From NCBI GenBank assembly GCA_949297125.1, contig CASFRS010000004.1, forward strand, positions 62,001 to 126,000: a stretch of 64,000 bases of DNA, read 5' to 3'. The notes below the pieces were generated by a model. That model had not been told where the DNA came from, did not search any database, and was given only the letters and a program-made list of their open reading frames with translations. This DNA comes from an uncultured Bacteroidales bacterium (GTDB lineage Bacteria > Bacteroidota > Bacteroidia > Bacteroidales > G3-4614). Shown here piece after piece: positions 40,491 to 50,796 of this stretch (positions are counted from its first letter, which is position 1; the number at the start of each line of letters is the position of its first letter). Made by a program: the position numbers and the translations under genes.

Positions 40491-43040
40491 ATGAATAAGC
40501 GGATAAAAAATATATTTGCGACACTTATTATATTCTTACTTTCATTACCGTCCGCAACATTCGGGCAGTCGACATCCGTAACCGGCATTGTAGTAGACTC
40601 TTTGACCAATGAACCGTTGCCGTTCATATCTGTGTATTTCAGAGGCACCCAAACCGTGGCCATGACCGATGAGGTGGGATATTTCTCTCTAAAGACTTCG
40701 GCCCCTGTAAGAGAACTTGTAGCTACGTCGGTGGGGTACGAGGATTACCTGATGCCTCTTACCCGGGGAGAGAAGTACCAGGTAACGATAAAGATGCGGA
40801 CGACGGACTATGCCATATCGGAGGTTGAGATAAAACCGAAACGTGAACGCTACAAGCGTCGCGGGAATCCGGCCGTGGCGTTTGCAAAAAACGTTATAAA
40901 CTCTTACGACAAATACAAGATAAGCAGTGCGGAATACTATTCGTACGACCAGTACGACAGGATGACACTGGCTTTCAACAATTTCACCGACAAGAAAAAA
41001 ACGAAGCCCATATTCAGGAAATTCCAGTTCCTGTTCGATTACGTCGATACTTCCGAGGTTTCCGGAAAACCGATACTTACCGTATCGATAAAGGAGCGCA
41101 ATTCAAAGATATATTACCGGAAATCGCCCAAATCGCGCAAGCAATACGTCGAAGCAATACGTCGTACAGGAATAGACGATGCCCTGAACCAGGAGAGTAT
41201 GCAGCAGTTCTACGACGAGATGTTCAAGGAAGTGGACATATTCGGTAACGACATATCGCTTTTGCTCAAACGGTTTGTCAGTCCGCTGGCGAACATAGGC
41301 CCTTCGTTTTACAAGTATTACCTGCTCGATACGCTTGAGATAAATGGCGAGAGGTGCGTCGATTTGGGGTTTGCTCCGTTCAATTCGCAGTCGGACGGTT
41401 TTGTCGGACATCTGTATGTTACGCTCGATTCGACCTACTTCGTGAAAAAAGCCGAAATAAACGTACCCAAGAACATTAACCTCAATTATGTGGAAACCAT
41501 GGTTATCAGGCAGGAGTTCGAACGGGGTCCGGACGGTATAAGCTTGAAGAAGTACGATGATGCGATAGTGGAGATGAAAATCGTCCCCGGAACGCAAGGC
41601 CTCTATTTCCGCCGCATAATAGGATACGACAATTACAAGTTGGAGCCGCCCGAAAATATGGATATTTTCAAGGTGGAAGGCGAGGTGATAGAGGATGAAT
41701 ATGCCCAGATGCTCCCCGAAGAGTATTGGAAAGAGAACCGGATGATACCTATCAAGAAGAAGGAAAATTCGGTAGACGAGATACTGCAGCGACTGAGGAA
41801 GAACAAGGCGTTCTACTGGTCGGAGAAGATTCTTACGAGCCTTGTGTCGGGATACGTGCCCACGTCTAAAAACAGCAAGTTCGATTTAGGGCCGCTCAAT
41901 ACTACCATTAGCGGAAACAGCGTGGAGGGCGCCCGTTTGAGGCTCGGCGGTATGACCACGCCCAATCTGTGCGACAGATTCTTCCTTAACGGTTATGTCG
42001 CATACGGAACAAGGGACAAGAGGTTCAAGTACAAGGCCGATTTGATATATTCTTTCATAAAAAAACGGCAGCATTACAAGGAATTTCCGATGCATCAGCT
42101 GCGCCTTTCCCATACGTACGATATAAACCAGCTGGGACAGCACTACCTTTATACAAATAAGGACAACGTGTTCCTTGCACTGAAACGCATGAGCGACATC
42201 CGTTCCACCTACCTGCGCACGTCGGAGCTCGAATACATGCGCGAACACAGGCACGGGTTGTCGTACAGCGCAACGCTCCGTTACAAAACCGAGGAAGCCA
42301 CACCGTGGGTAGAGTTCGTAAACGGGTATGGCGAGAACATAAGCCGTTATTCCGAGGCTGAAGCCGAGTTCCGCATCCGCTATGCGCACAAGGAGCGTTT
42401 CTATCAGACCAAAGGCGTAAGGTATCCCATATCCAAGACGGCCCCCATACTGATACTCAACCATGCAATGGGTTATAAGGGATTTCTCGGAAGCGAATTC
42501 GATTATCAGCGGACCGACATCTATTTTTCAAAGGCTTTCTGGTTCTCGGCGTTCGGACATATCAATACCGTGTTGAAGTTCTCTAAAATATGGACTCAGA
42601 CACCGTATCCCATGCTGGTGATTCCAAACTCCAACCTCTCATACACCATACAGCCCGAATCGTACTCGTTGCTGAATCCGGTTGAGTTCGTATTCGACAA
42701 TTTTGCGTCGTGGGATATAGAGTACTTTGCCAACGGGTTGATATTCAATCGCATCCCGTTTATAAAATATATGAAGATACGCGAAGTCGTATCATTCAAA
42801 GGGTTTTTCGGTGCGTTGTCGGACAGGAACAACCCCGACCTCAACCCCAATCTGTGGCGTTTCCCCGACATAAACCAGAACCGGTATTGGAAGAAATCGC
42901 TGCCGTATATGGAGGTAGGCGTAGGGCTCGACAACATATTCACCATATTGCGCATAGAGTATGTATTCCGTGTAACATACCGCGACTTGCCGGATATTCC
43001 AAAAGGCGGTGTGCGGATAGCGCTGCACTTCTCATTCTGA
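40491..43040 (+). CDS. DUF5686 outer-membrane protein with carboxypeptidase-like domain
   Basis: 849 residues. A signal peptide ends near TFGQ (about residue 26). Next comes a carboxypeptidase-D regulatory-like beta-sandwich (VTGIVVDSLTNEPLPFISVY, about 30-115), then the long DUF5686 region, whose C-terminal half is rich in alternating beta-strands and ends in an aromatic residue (ALHFSF), as in outer-membrane barrels. The N-terminal domain is shared with TonB-dependent transporters, but no plug domain or TonB box is visible. Function is unknown. Confidence 0.9.
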   Translation: MNKRIKNIFATLIIFLLSLPSATFGQSTSVTGIVVDSLTNEPLPFISVYFRGTQTVAMTDEVGYFSLKTSAPVRELVATSVGYEDYLMPLTRGEKYQVTIKMRTTDYAISEVEIKPKRERYKRRGNPAVAFAKNVINSYDKYKISSAEYYSYDQYDRMTLAFNNFTDKKKTKPIFRKFQFLFDYVDTSEVSGKPILTVSIKERNSKIYYRKSPKSRKQYVEAIRRTGIDDALNQESMQQFYDEMFKEVDIFGNDISLLLKRFVSPLANIGPSFYKYYLLDTLEINGERCVDLGFAPFNSQSDGFVGHLYVTLDSTYFVKKAEINVPKNINLNYVETMVIRQEFERGPDGISLKKYDDAIVEMKIVPGTQGLYFRRIIGYDNYKLEPPENMDIFKVEGEVIEDEYAQMLPEEYWKENRMIPIKKKENSVDEILQRLRKNKAFYWSEKILTSLVSGYVPTSKNSKFDLGPLNTTISGNSVEGARLRLGGMTTPNLCDRFFLNGYVAYGTRDKRFKYKADLIYSFIKKRQHYKEFPMHQLRLSHTYDINQLGQHYLYTNKDNVFLALKRMSDIRSTYLRTSELEYMREHRHGLSYSATLRYKTEEATPWVEFVNGYGENISRYSEAEAEFRIRYAHKERFYQTKGVRYPISKTAPILILNHAMGYKGFLGSEFDYQRTDIYFSKAFWFSAFGHINTVLKFSKIWTQTPYPMLVIPNSNLSYTIQPESYSLLNPVEFVFDNFASWDIEYFANGLIFNRIPFIKYMKIREVVSFKGFFGALSDRNNPDLNPNLWRFPDINQNRYWKKSLPYMEVGVGLDNIFTILRIEYVFRVTYRDLPDIPKGGVRIALHFSF

Positions 43041-43048
43041 TTCCGACA

Positions 43049-43591
43049 ATGATAATATCAAGAGCGAAAAGAAAGGAAAACATAGCCGAGTATCTGCTGT
43101 ACATGTGGCAGGTGGAAGACTTGATACGCGGATGCGGCCTTGATTTGGAAAAGATAAGGCAGAACGTAATAGACAGGTATTCGCTGCCCGATGGGGAGAA
43201 GAAGGAGATGGAGGAGTGGTATGCCAACCTTATAGAGATGATGCGTACCGAAGGGTGTACCGAAAAGGGGCATCTGCAAATAAACAAGAATATAATAATC
43301 CGTTTGGCCGAACTGCACGAAGAGTTGCTTAAAAGCCCGGAAACCCCGCAATACGGCGCAGTATTTTTCAAGACGCTGCCATATATCGTGGAGTTGAGGA
43401 AAAAGCAGGGCGAAAGCAAGGTCGGCGAAATAGAAACCTGTTTTAATTTCCTTTACGGGATACTTCTTCTGAAACTTTCCGGAAAAGAAATATCGGAAAC
43501 GACAGCCGGTGCGCTGAAACAGATATCGGCATTCATAGCGTTGCTCTCTTCCATGTTCAGGCAGTACGAGGCGGGGACATTGGAACTGTAA
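43049..43591 (+). CDS. DUF4924 family protein
   Basis: 180 residues. The start MIISRAKRKENIAEYLLYMW matches the Bacteroidales DUF4924 family; it is a mostly helical, probably cytoplasmic protein of unknown function. The ATG at 43049 is 8 bp after the DUF5686 stop, so the two are probably co-transcribed. The frame is open upstream inside the previous gene, but that part has no family character. Confidence 0.88.
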   Translation: MIISRAKRKENIAEYLLYMWQVEDLIRGCGLDLEKIRQNVIDRYSLPDGEKKEMEEWYANLIEMMRTEGCTEKGHLQINKNIIIRLAELHEELLKSPETPQYGAVFFKTLPYIVELRKKQGESKVGEIETCFNFLYGILLLKLSGKEISETTAGALKQISAFIALLSSMFRQYEAGTLEL

Positions 43592-43722
43592 CGGATGCAG
43601 GGAACCAAAGCCACGCCCCAGGCATTATCCGTTGTACGGGGGGGCGTGCAAGGCGAAATGTAAAGCAGGATTGCAACACAACAGGACATATATCGTAGCA
43701 ATAAAATAGAGAAGGACATATA

Positions 43723-45303
43723 ATGGGTAATTTTATTGAAGAAATAAACCGCCGCAGGACATTTGCCATAATAAGCCATCCCGATGCCGGGAAAACCACG
43801 CTTACGGAGAAACTGCTGCTGTTCGGCGGTGCAATACATATAGCCGGGGCGGTAAAATCGAACAAAATAAAAAAGACGGCTACGTCCGACTGGATGGAGA
43901 TAGAAAAGCAACGCGGCATATCCGTTGCAACATCCGTAATGGGGTTTGAATATGAACAGTACAAGATAAATATTCTCGACACTCCCGGACACCAGGATTT
44001 TGCCGAAGATACATACCGTACCCTTACGGCAGTCGATAGCGTAATAATAGTGGTGGATGTGGCGAAAGGCGTGGAAATGCAGACCCGCAAACTTATGGAA
44101 GTCTGCCGCATGCGTAAAACGCCGGTAATAATATTCGTAAACAAGCTCGACCGTGAAGGGCGCGACCCGTTCGACATCCTCGATGAACTGGAAAGCGAAC
44201 TGAAAATAGCGGTGCGTCCGTTAAGCTGGCCGATAAACATAGGACAGCGTTTCAAGGGGGTATACAACATATACGAAAAGAACCTGAACCTTTACACCCC
44301 GAGCAAACAGGTGGTTACAGAATCGGTGGAGTTCCGGGACATAGACAACCCCGAGCTGGAAAGCTATATAGGCCAGAGCGATGCCGAAAAGTTGCGGGCC
44401 GACCTTGAACTGATAAACGGCGTATATCCCGAGTTTGACAAGGCCGAATACCTGAAGGGTAACCTTGCTCCGGTATTTTTCGGCTCGGCCTTGAACAATT
44501 TCGGCGTAAAGGAACTGCTTGACTGCTTTGTGGAGATTGCGCCGTCGCCCAAACCCGTAAATGCGCTTGAGCGCGAGGTAAGGCCCGAGGAGGAGAAATT
44601 TACCGGGTTCGTGTTCAAGATCCATGCCAACATGGACCCGAATCACCGCAGCTGCATCGCCTTTGTGAAAATCTGTTCGGGCAAGTTCGTCCGCAATGAA
44701 AACTACAAACACGTGCGGAGCGGGAAGATGATGCGCTTTTCAAGCCCTACGGCATTCATGGCGCAGAAAAAATCGGTTGTGGACGAAGCCTATCCCGGCG
44801 ACATAGTGGGTCTGCCCGATACAGGTAATTTTAAAATAGGCGATACCCTTACGCAAGGAGAGGAACTTCATTTCAAGGGGCTGCCGAGTTTTTCTCCGGA
44901 AATGTTCAAATACATCGAGAACAACGACCCCATGAAAACGAAACAGCTCAACAAGGGGATTGACCAGCTTATGGACGAAGGAGTGGCCCAATCGTTCATA
45001 AGCCAGTATAACAACCGCCGCATAATCGGCACGGTGGGGCAGTTGCAGTTTGAGGTAATACAGTACCGGCTGCTGCACGAATACGGCGCGCAGTGCAAGT
45101 GGGAACCGATTTCACTTTATAAGGCATGCTGGATAGAGTGCGACGACGAGGGTGTCCTGGATAACTTCAAGAAGCGCAAACACCAGTATATGGCGAAAGA
45201 CCGCGAAGGCCGCGACGTATTCATGGCCGACTCTTCTTATGTGCTGCAGATGGCGCAGACCGATTTCCCTGAAATAAAGTTCCATTTTACATCGGAATTC
45301 TGA
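43723..45303 (+). CDS. prfC: Peptide chain release factor 3
   Basis: 526 residues. A GTPase that removes RF1/RF2 after peptide release. Motifs: [21 protein letters not shown] (G1, from residue 18), [17 protein letters not shown] and [12 protein letters not shown]. Full length with an intact RF3-specific C-terminal domain. It is followed by the antiporter gene after 10 bp. Confidence 0.98.
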   Translation: MGNFIEEINRRRTFAIISHPDAGKTTLTEKLLLFGGAIHIAGAVKSNKIKKTATSDWMEIEKQRGISVATSVMGFEYEQYKINILDTPGHQDFAEDTYRTLTAVDSVIIVVDVAKGVEMQTRKLMEVCRMRKTPVIIFVNKLDREGRDPFDILDELESELKIAVRPLSWPINIGQRFKGVYNIYEKNLNLYTPSKQVVTESVEFRDIDNPELESYIGQSDAEKLRADLELINGVYPEFDKAEYLKGNLAPVFFGSALNNFGVKELLDCFVEIAPSPKPVNALEREVRPEEEKFTGFVFKIHANMDPNHRSCIAFVKICSGKFVRNENYKHVRSGKMMRFSSPTAFMAQKKSVVDEAYPGDIVGLPDTGNFKIGDTLTQGEELHFKGLPSFSPEMFKYIENNDPMKTKQLNKGIDQLMDEGVAQSFISQYNNRRIIGTVGQLQFEVIQYRLLHEYGAQCKWEPISLYKACWIECDDEGVLDNFKKRKHQYMAKDREGRDVFMADSSYVLQMAQTDFPEIKFHFTSEF

Positions 45304-45313
45304 TAAAAAACAG

Positions 45314-47533
45314 ATGCAGGAAACGTTAGCTCCCATAATATCCGACCTTGCCCTTATACTTGTTCTTGCAGGTATAACCACGCTATTGTTCAAGTGGCTC
45401 AGGCAGCCCGTAATTCTCGGGTACATCCTGGCGGGTTTCCTGGCCGGTCCGCACTTCTCGTTCACGCCTTCGATAACGGATGCGAACGATATAGATATAT
45501 GGGCCAACATAGGGATAATAATCCTCCTTTTCTGCCTCGGCCTGGAATTCAACTTCAAGAAACTGGTAAATGTAGGGGGCTCGGCGGCGGTAACCGCATT
45601 GGTAATAATATGCGGGATGATAACTCTGGGGTTTGCCGTAGGGGCAATGTTCAACTTTACATGGATAAATTCCCTGTTCCTCGGTACGATGCTTTCCATG
45701 TCATCGACCACTATAATAATAAAGGCTCTTACCGACCTCAACCTGCACAAGCAGAAATTCACCACCGTAGTATTCGGCGTACTGGTTATGGAGGACCTGT
45801 TTGCGATAATAATGATGGTGCTGCTCTCTTCCATAGCCGTCAGCAGCACGTTTGAAGGCGGCGAACTGGTTTTCAGCATCCTCAAGCTTGTGTTCTTCCT
45901 TGTAATATGTTTCCTTGTCGGGGTATATCTGATACCTACGTTCTTCAAGAAAAACAAGCGTTACCTGAATCAGGAAACGATGCTGATACTCTCAATCGGC
46001 ATGTGCCTTGCAATGGTTGCGCTGGCAACCTACTCGGGGTTCTCCGAAGCCCTCGGTGCATTCCTTATGGGATCTATCCTGGCGGGGACCAACGAGGCGG
46101 AAAGAATAGAAAAAATAATGGAACCGATAAAAAACCTGTTCGGGGCCATATTCTTCGTATCGGTGGGAATGCTTGTAGACCCGGCAGCCATAGCCGAATA
46201 CTATATACCCATAATAGTCCTTTCCGTGGTAGTTATAGCGGGGCAGATAATATTCGGTACCGGAGGGTTGCTGGTGTCGGGGCAACCGATAAAGATAGCG
46301 GTACAGTCGGGATTCTGCCTTACGCAGATAGGCGAATTCGCCTTTATCGTTGCCACGCTCGGAATGTCGCTGAACGTTATAGAGCCGTATATATACCCGA
46401 TAGTGGTGGCCGTATCGGTGATAACAACATTCACTACACCGTATTTTATAAAAGCCGCCGAACCGGCCGCCGAATATCTTGAGCGCAAACTCCCGCAGCG
46501 TACAAAGGAGTTCCTGTCGCGGTACAGCGAAAAAGCGACCCAAATCCATACCCGCAAATCGTGGGGTACGGTATTGCGCAGCTATATAGCCAAGGTGGCG
46601 ATATACGCCATAATTCTCGTTGCCATAATCCTTGTCGCAAACACATTTATAATCCCCCTGATGCAGAAGGTGATACCTGACAGCGCTATAGCAAACCATA
46701 TTTCGGCGGTAATAGTGCTGTTTATCATGTCTCCTTTCCTGTGGGCCCTGATGCTCAAACCCATAAACAACAAAAGCATAAGGGTGCTCGTGTACGATTC
46801 GGGGGCATCGCCCGTCCCGTTCCTCCTTATGGTCCTCTTCCGGTTTGCGACCGGGCTTTTCCTTGCGTTCTATCTGATAGCCTCCATATATCCTGTAAAG
46901 ACGTCGCTGCTGATTACGTTGCTGCTCTTCCCCGTACTGTTGATACTCTCGTCAAAACCGTTGAAAAGGCGCCTGTTGGAGATAGAAGAGAAATTCCTGA
47001 ACAACCTGAATGAGCGCGAATTCCGCCGCAGCGGCAAAAACAACAATCTTGTCCGCAACATGCACATAGCCGAAATGGATGTAAAGGACGGGTGTCCGTT
47101 CCTTGGCAAGACGCTTGGCGATGCCGACATCCGCCAGCATTACGGAGTCAATGTTATCTCCATAAAGCGGGGGAACAAACGATGCGATATGCCGAAGCGC
47201 AACAACCGGATATTGCCCGGCGATGCGATAAGCGTTGTGGGGACGGACAAACAGATAGCGGCATTTCTGGCAGATGTTGAAAAGGAGGCGCCTATGGAAG
47301 AGGTACAGGAAGAGAAACGCTTTGTCCTCGGACATTACCGGATTGCACCCGATTCGTCCATAGCCGGGAAAAAGGTGAACGAAACACAATTCCGCCAGAA
47401 CAACTGTCTGGTGATAGGCATTGAAACAACGGAAGGGGACTTTGTAAATATAACGGGCGAGACACGCCTCAATCCCGGCGATACGATATGGATTGTCGGG
47501 GAAAAACATGTAATGGAGAAATTGCTCGAATAG
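45314..47533 (+). CDS. KefB-type cation:proton antiporter with two RCK_C domains
   Basis: 739 residues. Residues about 5-390 form the Na+/H+ exchanger membrane domain of the CPA2 family (AGFLAGPHFS, CLGLEFNFKKL, GAFLMGSILAGTNEA). After a second cluster of hydrophobic segments (about 425-560) come two TrkA-C (RCK_C) domains (about 585-655 and 665-739, GKKVNETQFRQNNCLVIGIE). An NAD-binding TrkA-N domain is not seen. It probably exchanges K+ or Na+ for H+. It lies 10 bp after prfC. Confidence 0.93.
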   Translation: MQETLAPIISDLALILVLAGITTLLFKWLRQPVILGYILAGFLAGPHFSFTPSITDANDIDIWANIGIIILLFCLGLEFNFKKLVNVGGSAAVTALVIICGMITLGFAVGAMFNFTWINSLFLGTMLSMSSTTIIIKALTDLNLHKQKFTTVVFGVLVMEDLFAIIMMVLLSSIAVSSTFEGGELVFSILKLVFFLVICFLVGVYLIPTFFKKNKRYLNQETMLILSIGMCLAMVALATYSGFSEALGAFLMGSILAGTNEAERIEKIMEPIKNLFGAIFFVSVGMLVDPAAIAEYYIPIIVLSVVVIAGQIIFGTGGLLVSGQPIKIAVQSGFCLTQIGEFAFIVATLGMSLNVIEPYIYPIVVAVSVITTFTTPYFIKAAEPAAEYLERKLPQRTKEFLSRYSEKATQIHTRKSWGTVLRSYIAKVAIYAIILVAIILVANTFIIPLMQKVIPDSAIANHISAVIVLFIMSPFLWALMLKPINNKSIRVLVYDSGASPVPFLLMVLFRFATGLFLAFYLIASIYPVKTSLLITLLLFPVLLILSSKPLKRRLLEIEEKFLNNLNEREFRRSGKNNNLVRNMHIAEMDVKDGCPFLGKTLGDADIRQHYGVNVISIKRGNKRCDMPKRNNRILPGDAISVVGTDKQIAAFLADVEKEAPMEEVQEEKRFVLGHYRIAPDSSIAGKKVNETQFRQNNCLVIGIETTEGDFVNITGETRLNPGDTIWIVGEKHVMEKLLE

Positions 47534-47560
47534 CCCTTTTCACTGCAAAATATTGCAAGC

Positions 47561-47760
47561 TTTGCATTATCTTTGCAGTATTACAGCGAAGATAAGCTGC
47601 ACTCGGCATAATCAATCCCTTTCGGGCTTGTTTCTGCCCTCGTTTGCATTACTTTGCTGTAAAGAATACAGCGAAGATAAGCTGCACTCGGCAGAATCAA
47701 CCCCTTTCGGGCTTGTTTCTGCCCTCGTTTGCATTATCTTTGCAGCATAACAGCGAAGAC
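47561..47760 (+). repeat. Tandem promoter repeat upstream of guaA, 2.4 copies
   Basis: Units start at 47561, 47643 and 47728 (82- and 85-bp spacing). Each starts TTTGCATTA-CTTTGC and continues into a CAGCGAAGA and CTCGGCA stretch. Copies 1 and 3 have a full TATCTTTG -7 box (47568-47575 and 47735-47742); copy 2 has lost one base in it. Confidence 0.9.
47712..47742 (+). promoter_or_regulatory. Predicted proximal promoter of guaA
   Basis: CTTG (47712-47715), 19 bp, TATCTTTG (47735-47742); about 30 bp before the ATG. Confidence 0.65.
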
Positions 47761-47773
47761 AAACAAAAAACAT

Positions 47774-49297
47774 ATGCAAGAAAAAATTATAATTCTCGAC
47801 TTCGGGTCGCAGACAACCCAGCTGATAGGGCGGAGGATACGCGAACTCGATACGTATTGCGAAATACTCCCGTACAACAAGTTCCCCTATGGCGACGAAT
47901 CGGTAAAGGGTGTGGTATTGTCGGGCAGCCCTTTTTCCGTATATAACGAGGATGCATTCAAAACCGACCTCTCCGGTATAATAGGGAAATACCCCGTTCT
48001 CGGAATCTGTTACGGAGCACAGTACATAGCGTATTCATACGGCGGAGAGGTCCGCTCGGCAGGAACGCGGGAATACGGCAGGGCGCACCTCTGCTCGTTC
48101 GACAAGGGAAATCCCCTCTTCGCAGGAATATCCGACAACAGTCAGGTTTGGATGTCGCATGGCGATACGATAACTTCCATACCCGACAGTTTCAGAACCA
48201 TTGCATCTACCGAGGATGTAAAGATTGCCGCATACCAGATAGAGAACGAGAAGGTATGGGGCGTGCAGTTCCACCCCGAGGTATACCATACTCTTGAAGG
48301 AACGCGCCTTTTATGCAATTTCGTAGAGAATATCTGCGGTTGCAAACGCGACTGGTCGCCGGCATCATTCATAGAAAATACCGTAGCCGAGCTCAAAAGG
48401 ACTCTCGGCGATGACAAGGTGATACTCGGGCTTTCTGGCGGGGTAGACTCGTCTGTAACTGCCGTATTGCTCAATAAGGCGATAGGCAAGAACCTTACCT
48501 GCATATTTGTCGACCACGGGCTGTTGCGCAAGAATGAGTTCGAGGACGTAATGCGCGATTATGAGTCGCTCGGGCTGAACGTTATTGGCGTGGATGCCAA
48601 GGACAAGTTTTATGGCGAACTGGCCGGAGTAACCAACCCCGAACAAAAACGGAAGATAATAGGCAAAGGGTTCATCGACGTATTTGAACAGGAAGCCAAG
48701 AAAATCAAAGATGCAAAATGGTTGGCGCAAGGCACCATATACCCCGATTGCATAGAGTCGCTTTCCATAACCGGGACGGTAATAAAGAGCCACCACAACG
48801 TAGGCGGGTTACCCGAAAAGATGAACCTGAAACTGTGCGAACCTCTGCGCCTGCTTTTCAAGGACGAAGTAAGAAGGGTAGGAAAGGAGTTGGGGATGAA
48901 AGATGTGCTGATAGACCGCCACCCGTTCCCCGGTCCCGGTCTGGCTGTCAGGATACTGGGCGACATAACCCCTGAGAAGGTAGCCATATTGCAGGAAGCC
49001 GACGATATATTTATCCGCGGGCTGCGGGAGTGGGGCCTGTACGATAAGGTATGGCAGGCTCTGGCCGTACTGCTTCCCGTACAGTCGGTAGGAGTAATGG
49101 GCGACGAACGCACATATGAACGAGCAGTGGTGTTGAGGGCCGTAACCTCCACCGATGCCATGACGGCCGACTGGGCTCAGCTGCCGTATGATTTCCTCGC
49201 AAAAATCTCGACCGAGATTATACGCAAAGTAAAAGGCATAAACCGCGTGGTCTACGACATAAGTTCAAAACCGCCATCGACAATAGAGTGGGAATAA
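47774..49297 (+). CDS. guaA: GMP synthase (glutamine-hydrolysing)
   Basis: 507 residues. It converts XMP to GMP using glutamine. An N-terminal class I amidotransferase domain has the nucleophile in GICYGAQY and the His-Glu pair in [10 protein letters not shown]; the ATP pyrophosphatase domain has [11 protein letters not shown], and the dimerisation domain ends PPSTIEWE. The ATG at 47774 gives the family start [14 protein letters not shown]; upstream in-frame codons fall within the repeat region. Confidence 0.98.
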   Translation: MQEKIIILDFGSQTTQLIGRRIRELDTYCEILPYNKFPYGDESVKGVVLSGSPFSVYNEDAFKTDLSGIIGKYPVLGICYGAQYIAYSYGGEVRSAGTREYGRAHLCSFDKGNPLFAGISDNSQVWMSHGDTITSIPDSFRTIASTEDVKIAAYQIENEKVWGVQFHPEVYHTLEGTRLLCNFVENICGCKRDWSPASFIENTVAELKRTLGDDKVILGLSGGVDSSVTAVLLNKAIGKNLTCIFVDHGLLRKNEFEDVMRDYESLGLNVIGVDAKDKFYGELAGVTNPEQKRKIIGKGFIDVFEQEAKKIKDAKWLAQGTIYPDCIESLSITGTVIKSHHNVGGLPEKMNLKLCEPLRLLFKDEVRRVGKELGMKDVLIDRHPFPGPGLAVRILGDITPEKVAILQEADDIFIRGLREWGLYDKVWQALAVLLPVQSVGVMGDERTYERAVVLRAVTSTDAMTADWAQLPYDFLAKISTEIIRKVKGINRVVYDISSKPPSTIEWE

Positions 49298-49630
49298 CCT
49301 CCCGCAGTCATAAAATCAAGGTTAAAGAGTGCCGCTATTCAGTCCCTGCTGTTTTTGCGGCACTCTTGATTTATACCAATACCGATATCGGGAGGATTGG
49401 GTTTCTGTTTGTCTTGGCATACGGCCTGGCATACTGGGAGTGTTTTATTACGGTATGCCGCAATCTTTGTCCCTGCTGCCGTTTTCCCATGGCTGAAACC
49501 CGGAAATAAACCGGACCGATAATAAAAAGGATACGTATTTGTGGAAAAAAGAAAAATAGATTATCTTTGCAGCGCTTTTGTCGGAATGCAGCCGGCGGCC
49601 GGTTTACCGGTAGCCGGTTGCAGGATACAA
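49298..49630. other. Intergenic region guaA / tRNA-Ser
   Basis: An 11-bp perfect inverted repeat (49325-49335 with 49357-49367, 21-nt loop) follows guaA, but no clear T run follows it, so it is a weak terminator candidate. A 73-codon frame (49288-49509) has no supporting features. The tRNA-Ser promoter lies at the right end. Confidence 0.5.
49538..49569 (+). promoter_or_regulatory. Predicted promoter of tRNA-Ser
   Basis: TTTG (49538-49541), 20 bp, TATCTTTG (49562-49569): an exact consensus match. Confidence 0.8.
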
Positions 49631-49715
49631 GGAGAGATGGCAGAGTGGTCGATTGCGGCGGTCTTGAAAACCGTTGTACCGCAAGGTACCGGGGGTTCGA
49701 ATCCCTCTCTCTCCG
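49631..49715 (+). tRNA. tRNA-Ser (anticodon UGA)
   Basis: 85 nt with an extended variable arm. Acceptor GGAGAGA pairs with TCTCTCC, the anticodon loop is CTTGAAA, the T loop is TTCGAAT, and the discriminator is G as usual for tRNA-Ser. CCA is not encoded. Confidence 0.95.
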
Positions 49716-49750
49716 CTGACAACCTTGGTTATTAGGAGCTTACAAGCAAG

Positions 49751-49797
49751 GCACCCAAAAAGGAATCCATTTTTAAGACCCTTTTGGGTGCTTTTTT
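49751..49797 (+). terminator. Terminator after tRNA-Ser
   Basis: GCACCCAAAA(A)GG pairs with CCTTTTGGGTGC across a 15-nt loop, followed by TTTTTT. Confidence 0.9.
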
Positions 49798-49883
49798 ATG
49801 ATGCTTTAATAAATCCGATAACGGCCGATGGGTTGTGCTTACCCATTTTACATGATAACGCCATGCTACATTGTTACTGTCGG

Positions 49884-50543
49884 CTAAGAACCGGAGTTCT
49901 TGTTTTGTTCTAGCCATTGTACCCTGCGGGCATCGGGCAGATGCTTTATGGTGAAGTGCTCGAACTTTGCATCGAATCCGTTTCCGTCCGGGCAGGCGCC
50001 CATAATCCCCACCATAACAGGACGGTTATCCTGTAACCATGCGTTTCGCATCATGGTGTATTCCTTGTCATCGAAAGAATAGAATATTTCAACTGCGTCC
50101 AACCGGCGTACGGCTTTTATCCACACAAACGGTACTGGTTTGTCGAGCGGTATTATGCTCCAGTCGCTCGTATGGTGGGTAACAACTGTACTTAGGTTGT
50201 ATTTCCCGTCCACAAATTCAATACCGGCCTTTATGTAGTTTTCGTGGTCTATGCGCAACATCAGTCCCGACTGGTCGAACCTGGTTTTGTATTCGCCCGA
50301 TATTTTGACCTTTACTTCAAACTCTCCTCCCCGCAACGTGTACAGGAACGGGGCGTCGTCTACCGTAAACCCGTAATGGGAAATACGCCAGTAATCTGTT
50401 TGGGGTGTAACAGCCATTAAAAGCGCATTCTCCTTTATTTCATACCGTTCGGGTTCATTGAACCACTGCATTTTTTCCAGCGACTGGGCCATGCATACGT
50501 GTTGTGCGGCAATTATCAAACCGCCAATCAAAAACTTTCTCAT
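49884..50543 (-). CDS. Secreted DUF1349 (concanavalin A-like) protein
   Basis: 219 residues from MRKFLIGGLI (ATG 50543), giving a signal peptide ending near CMAQ. The rest is one beta-sandwich domain of the DUF1349 family (DQSGLMLRIDHENYIKAGIE, PVMVGIMGACPDG), related to concanavalin A-like lectins and often found in carbohydrate-acting proteins. Catalysis is not established. It is transcribed divergently from the GH3 gene, so the pair may share regulation. Confidence 0.88.
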   Translation of the reverse strand: MRKFLIGGLIIAAQHVCMAQSLEKMQWFNEPERYEIKENALLMAVTPQTDYWRISHYGFTVDDAPFLYTLRGGEFEVKVKISGEYKTRFDQSGLMLRIDHENYIKAGIEFVDGKYNLSTVVTHHTSDWSIIPLDKPVPFVWIKAVRRLDAVEIFYSFDDKEYTMMRNAWLQDNRPVMVGIMGACPDGNGFDAKFEHFTIKHLPDARRVQWLEQNKNSGS

Positions 50544-50796
50544 CGTATTGTCGCATTTTAATATAACGTGCAGGGGTATTCCTGTTTGCCGGTATCCATT
50601 CCGGATTGCCCGGTTATCGCCCTGCTCTTTTTCTTTCACAAATTTATGCTTTTCTCCTATACGGCAAATTTCGCCCGTTTCAAATTAACAAACATTAAGC
50701 GGGCCAACCCCCTGTACAGGCAAGGCCTTAGACAAAAAATGCTTACCTTTGGTAACGAAATATATTTTACATCTTATTTATAAAACTTGAAAGATA

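Noticed and set aside
49288..49509. 73-codon frame between guaA and tRNA-Ser with a hydrophobic stretch
   Set aside because: It begins inside the guaA end, spans the post-guaA hairpin, and matches nothing I recognise.
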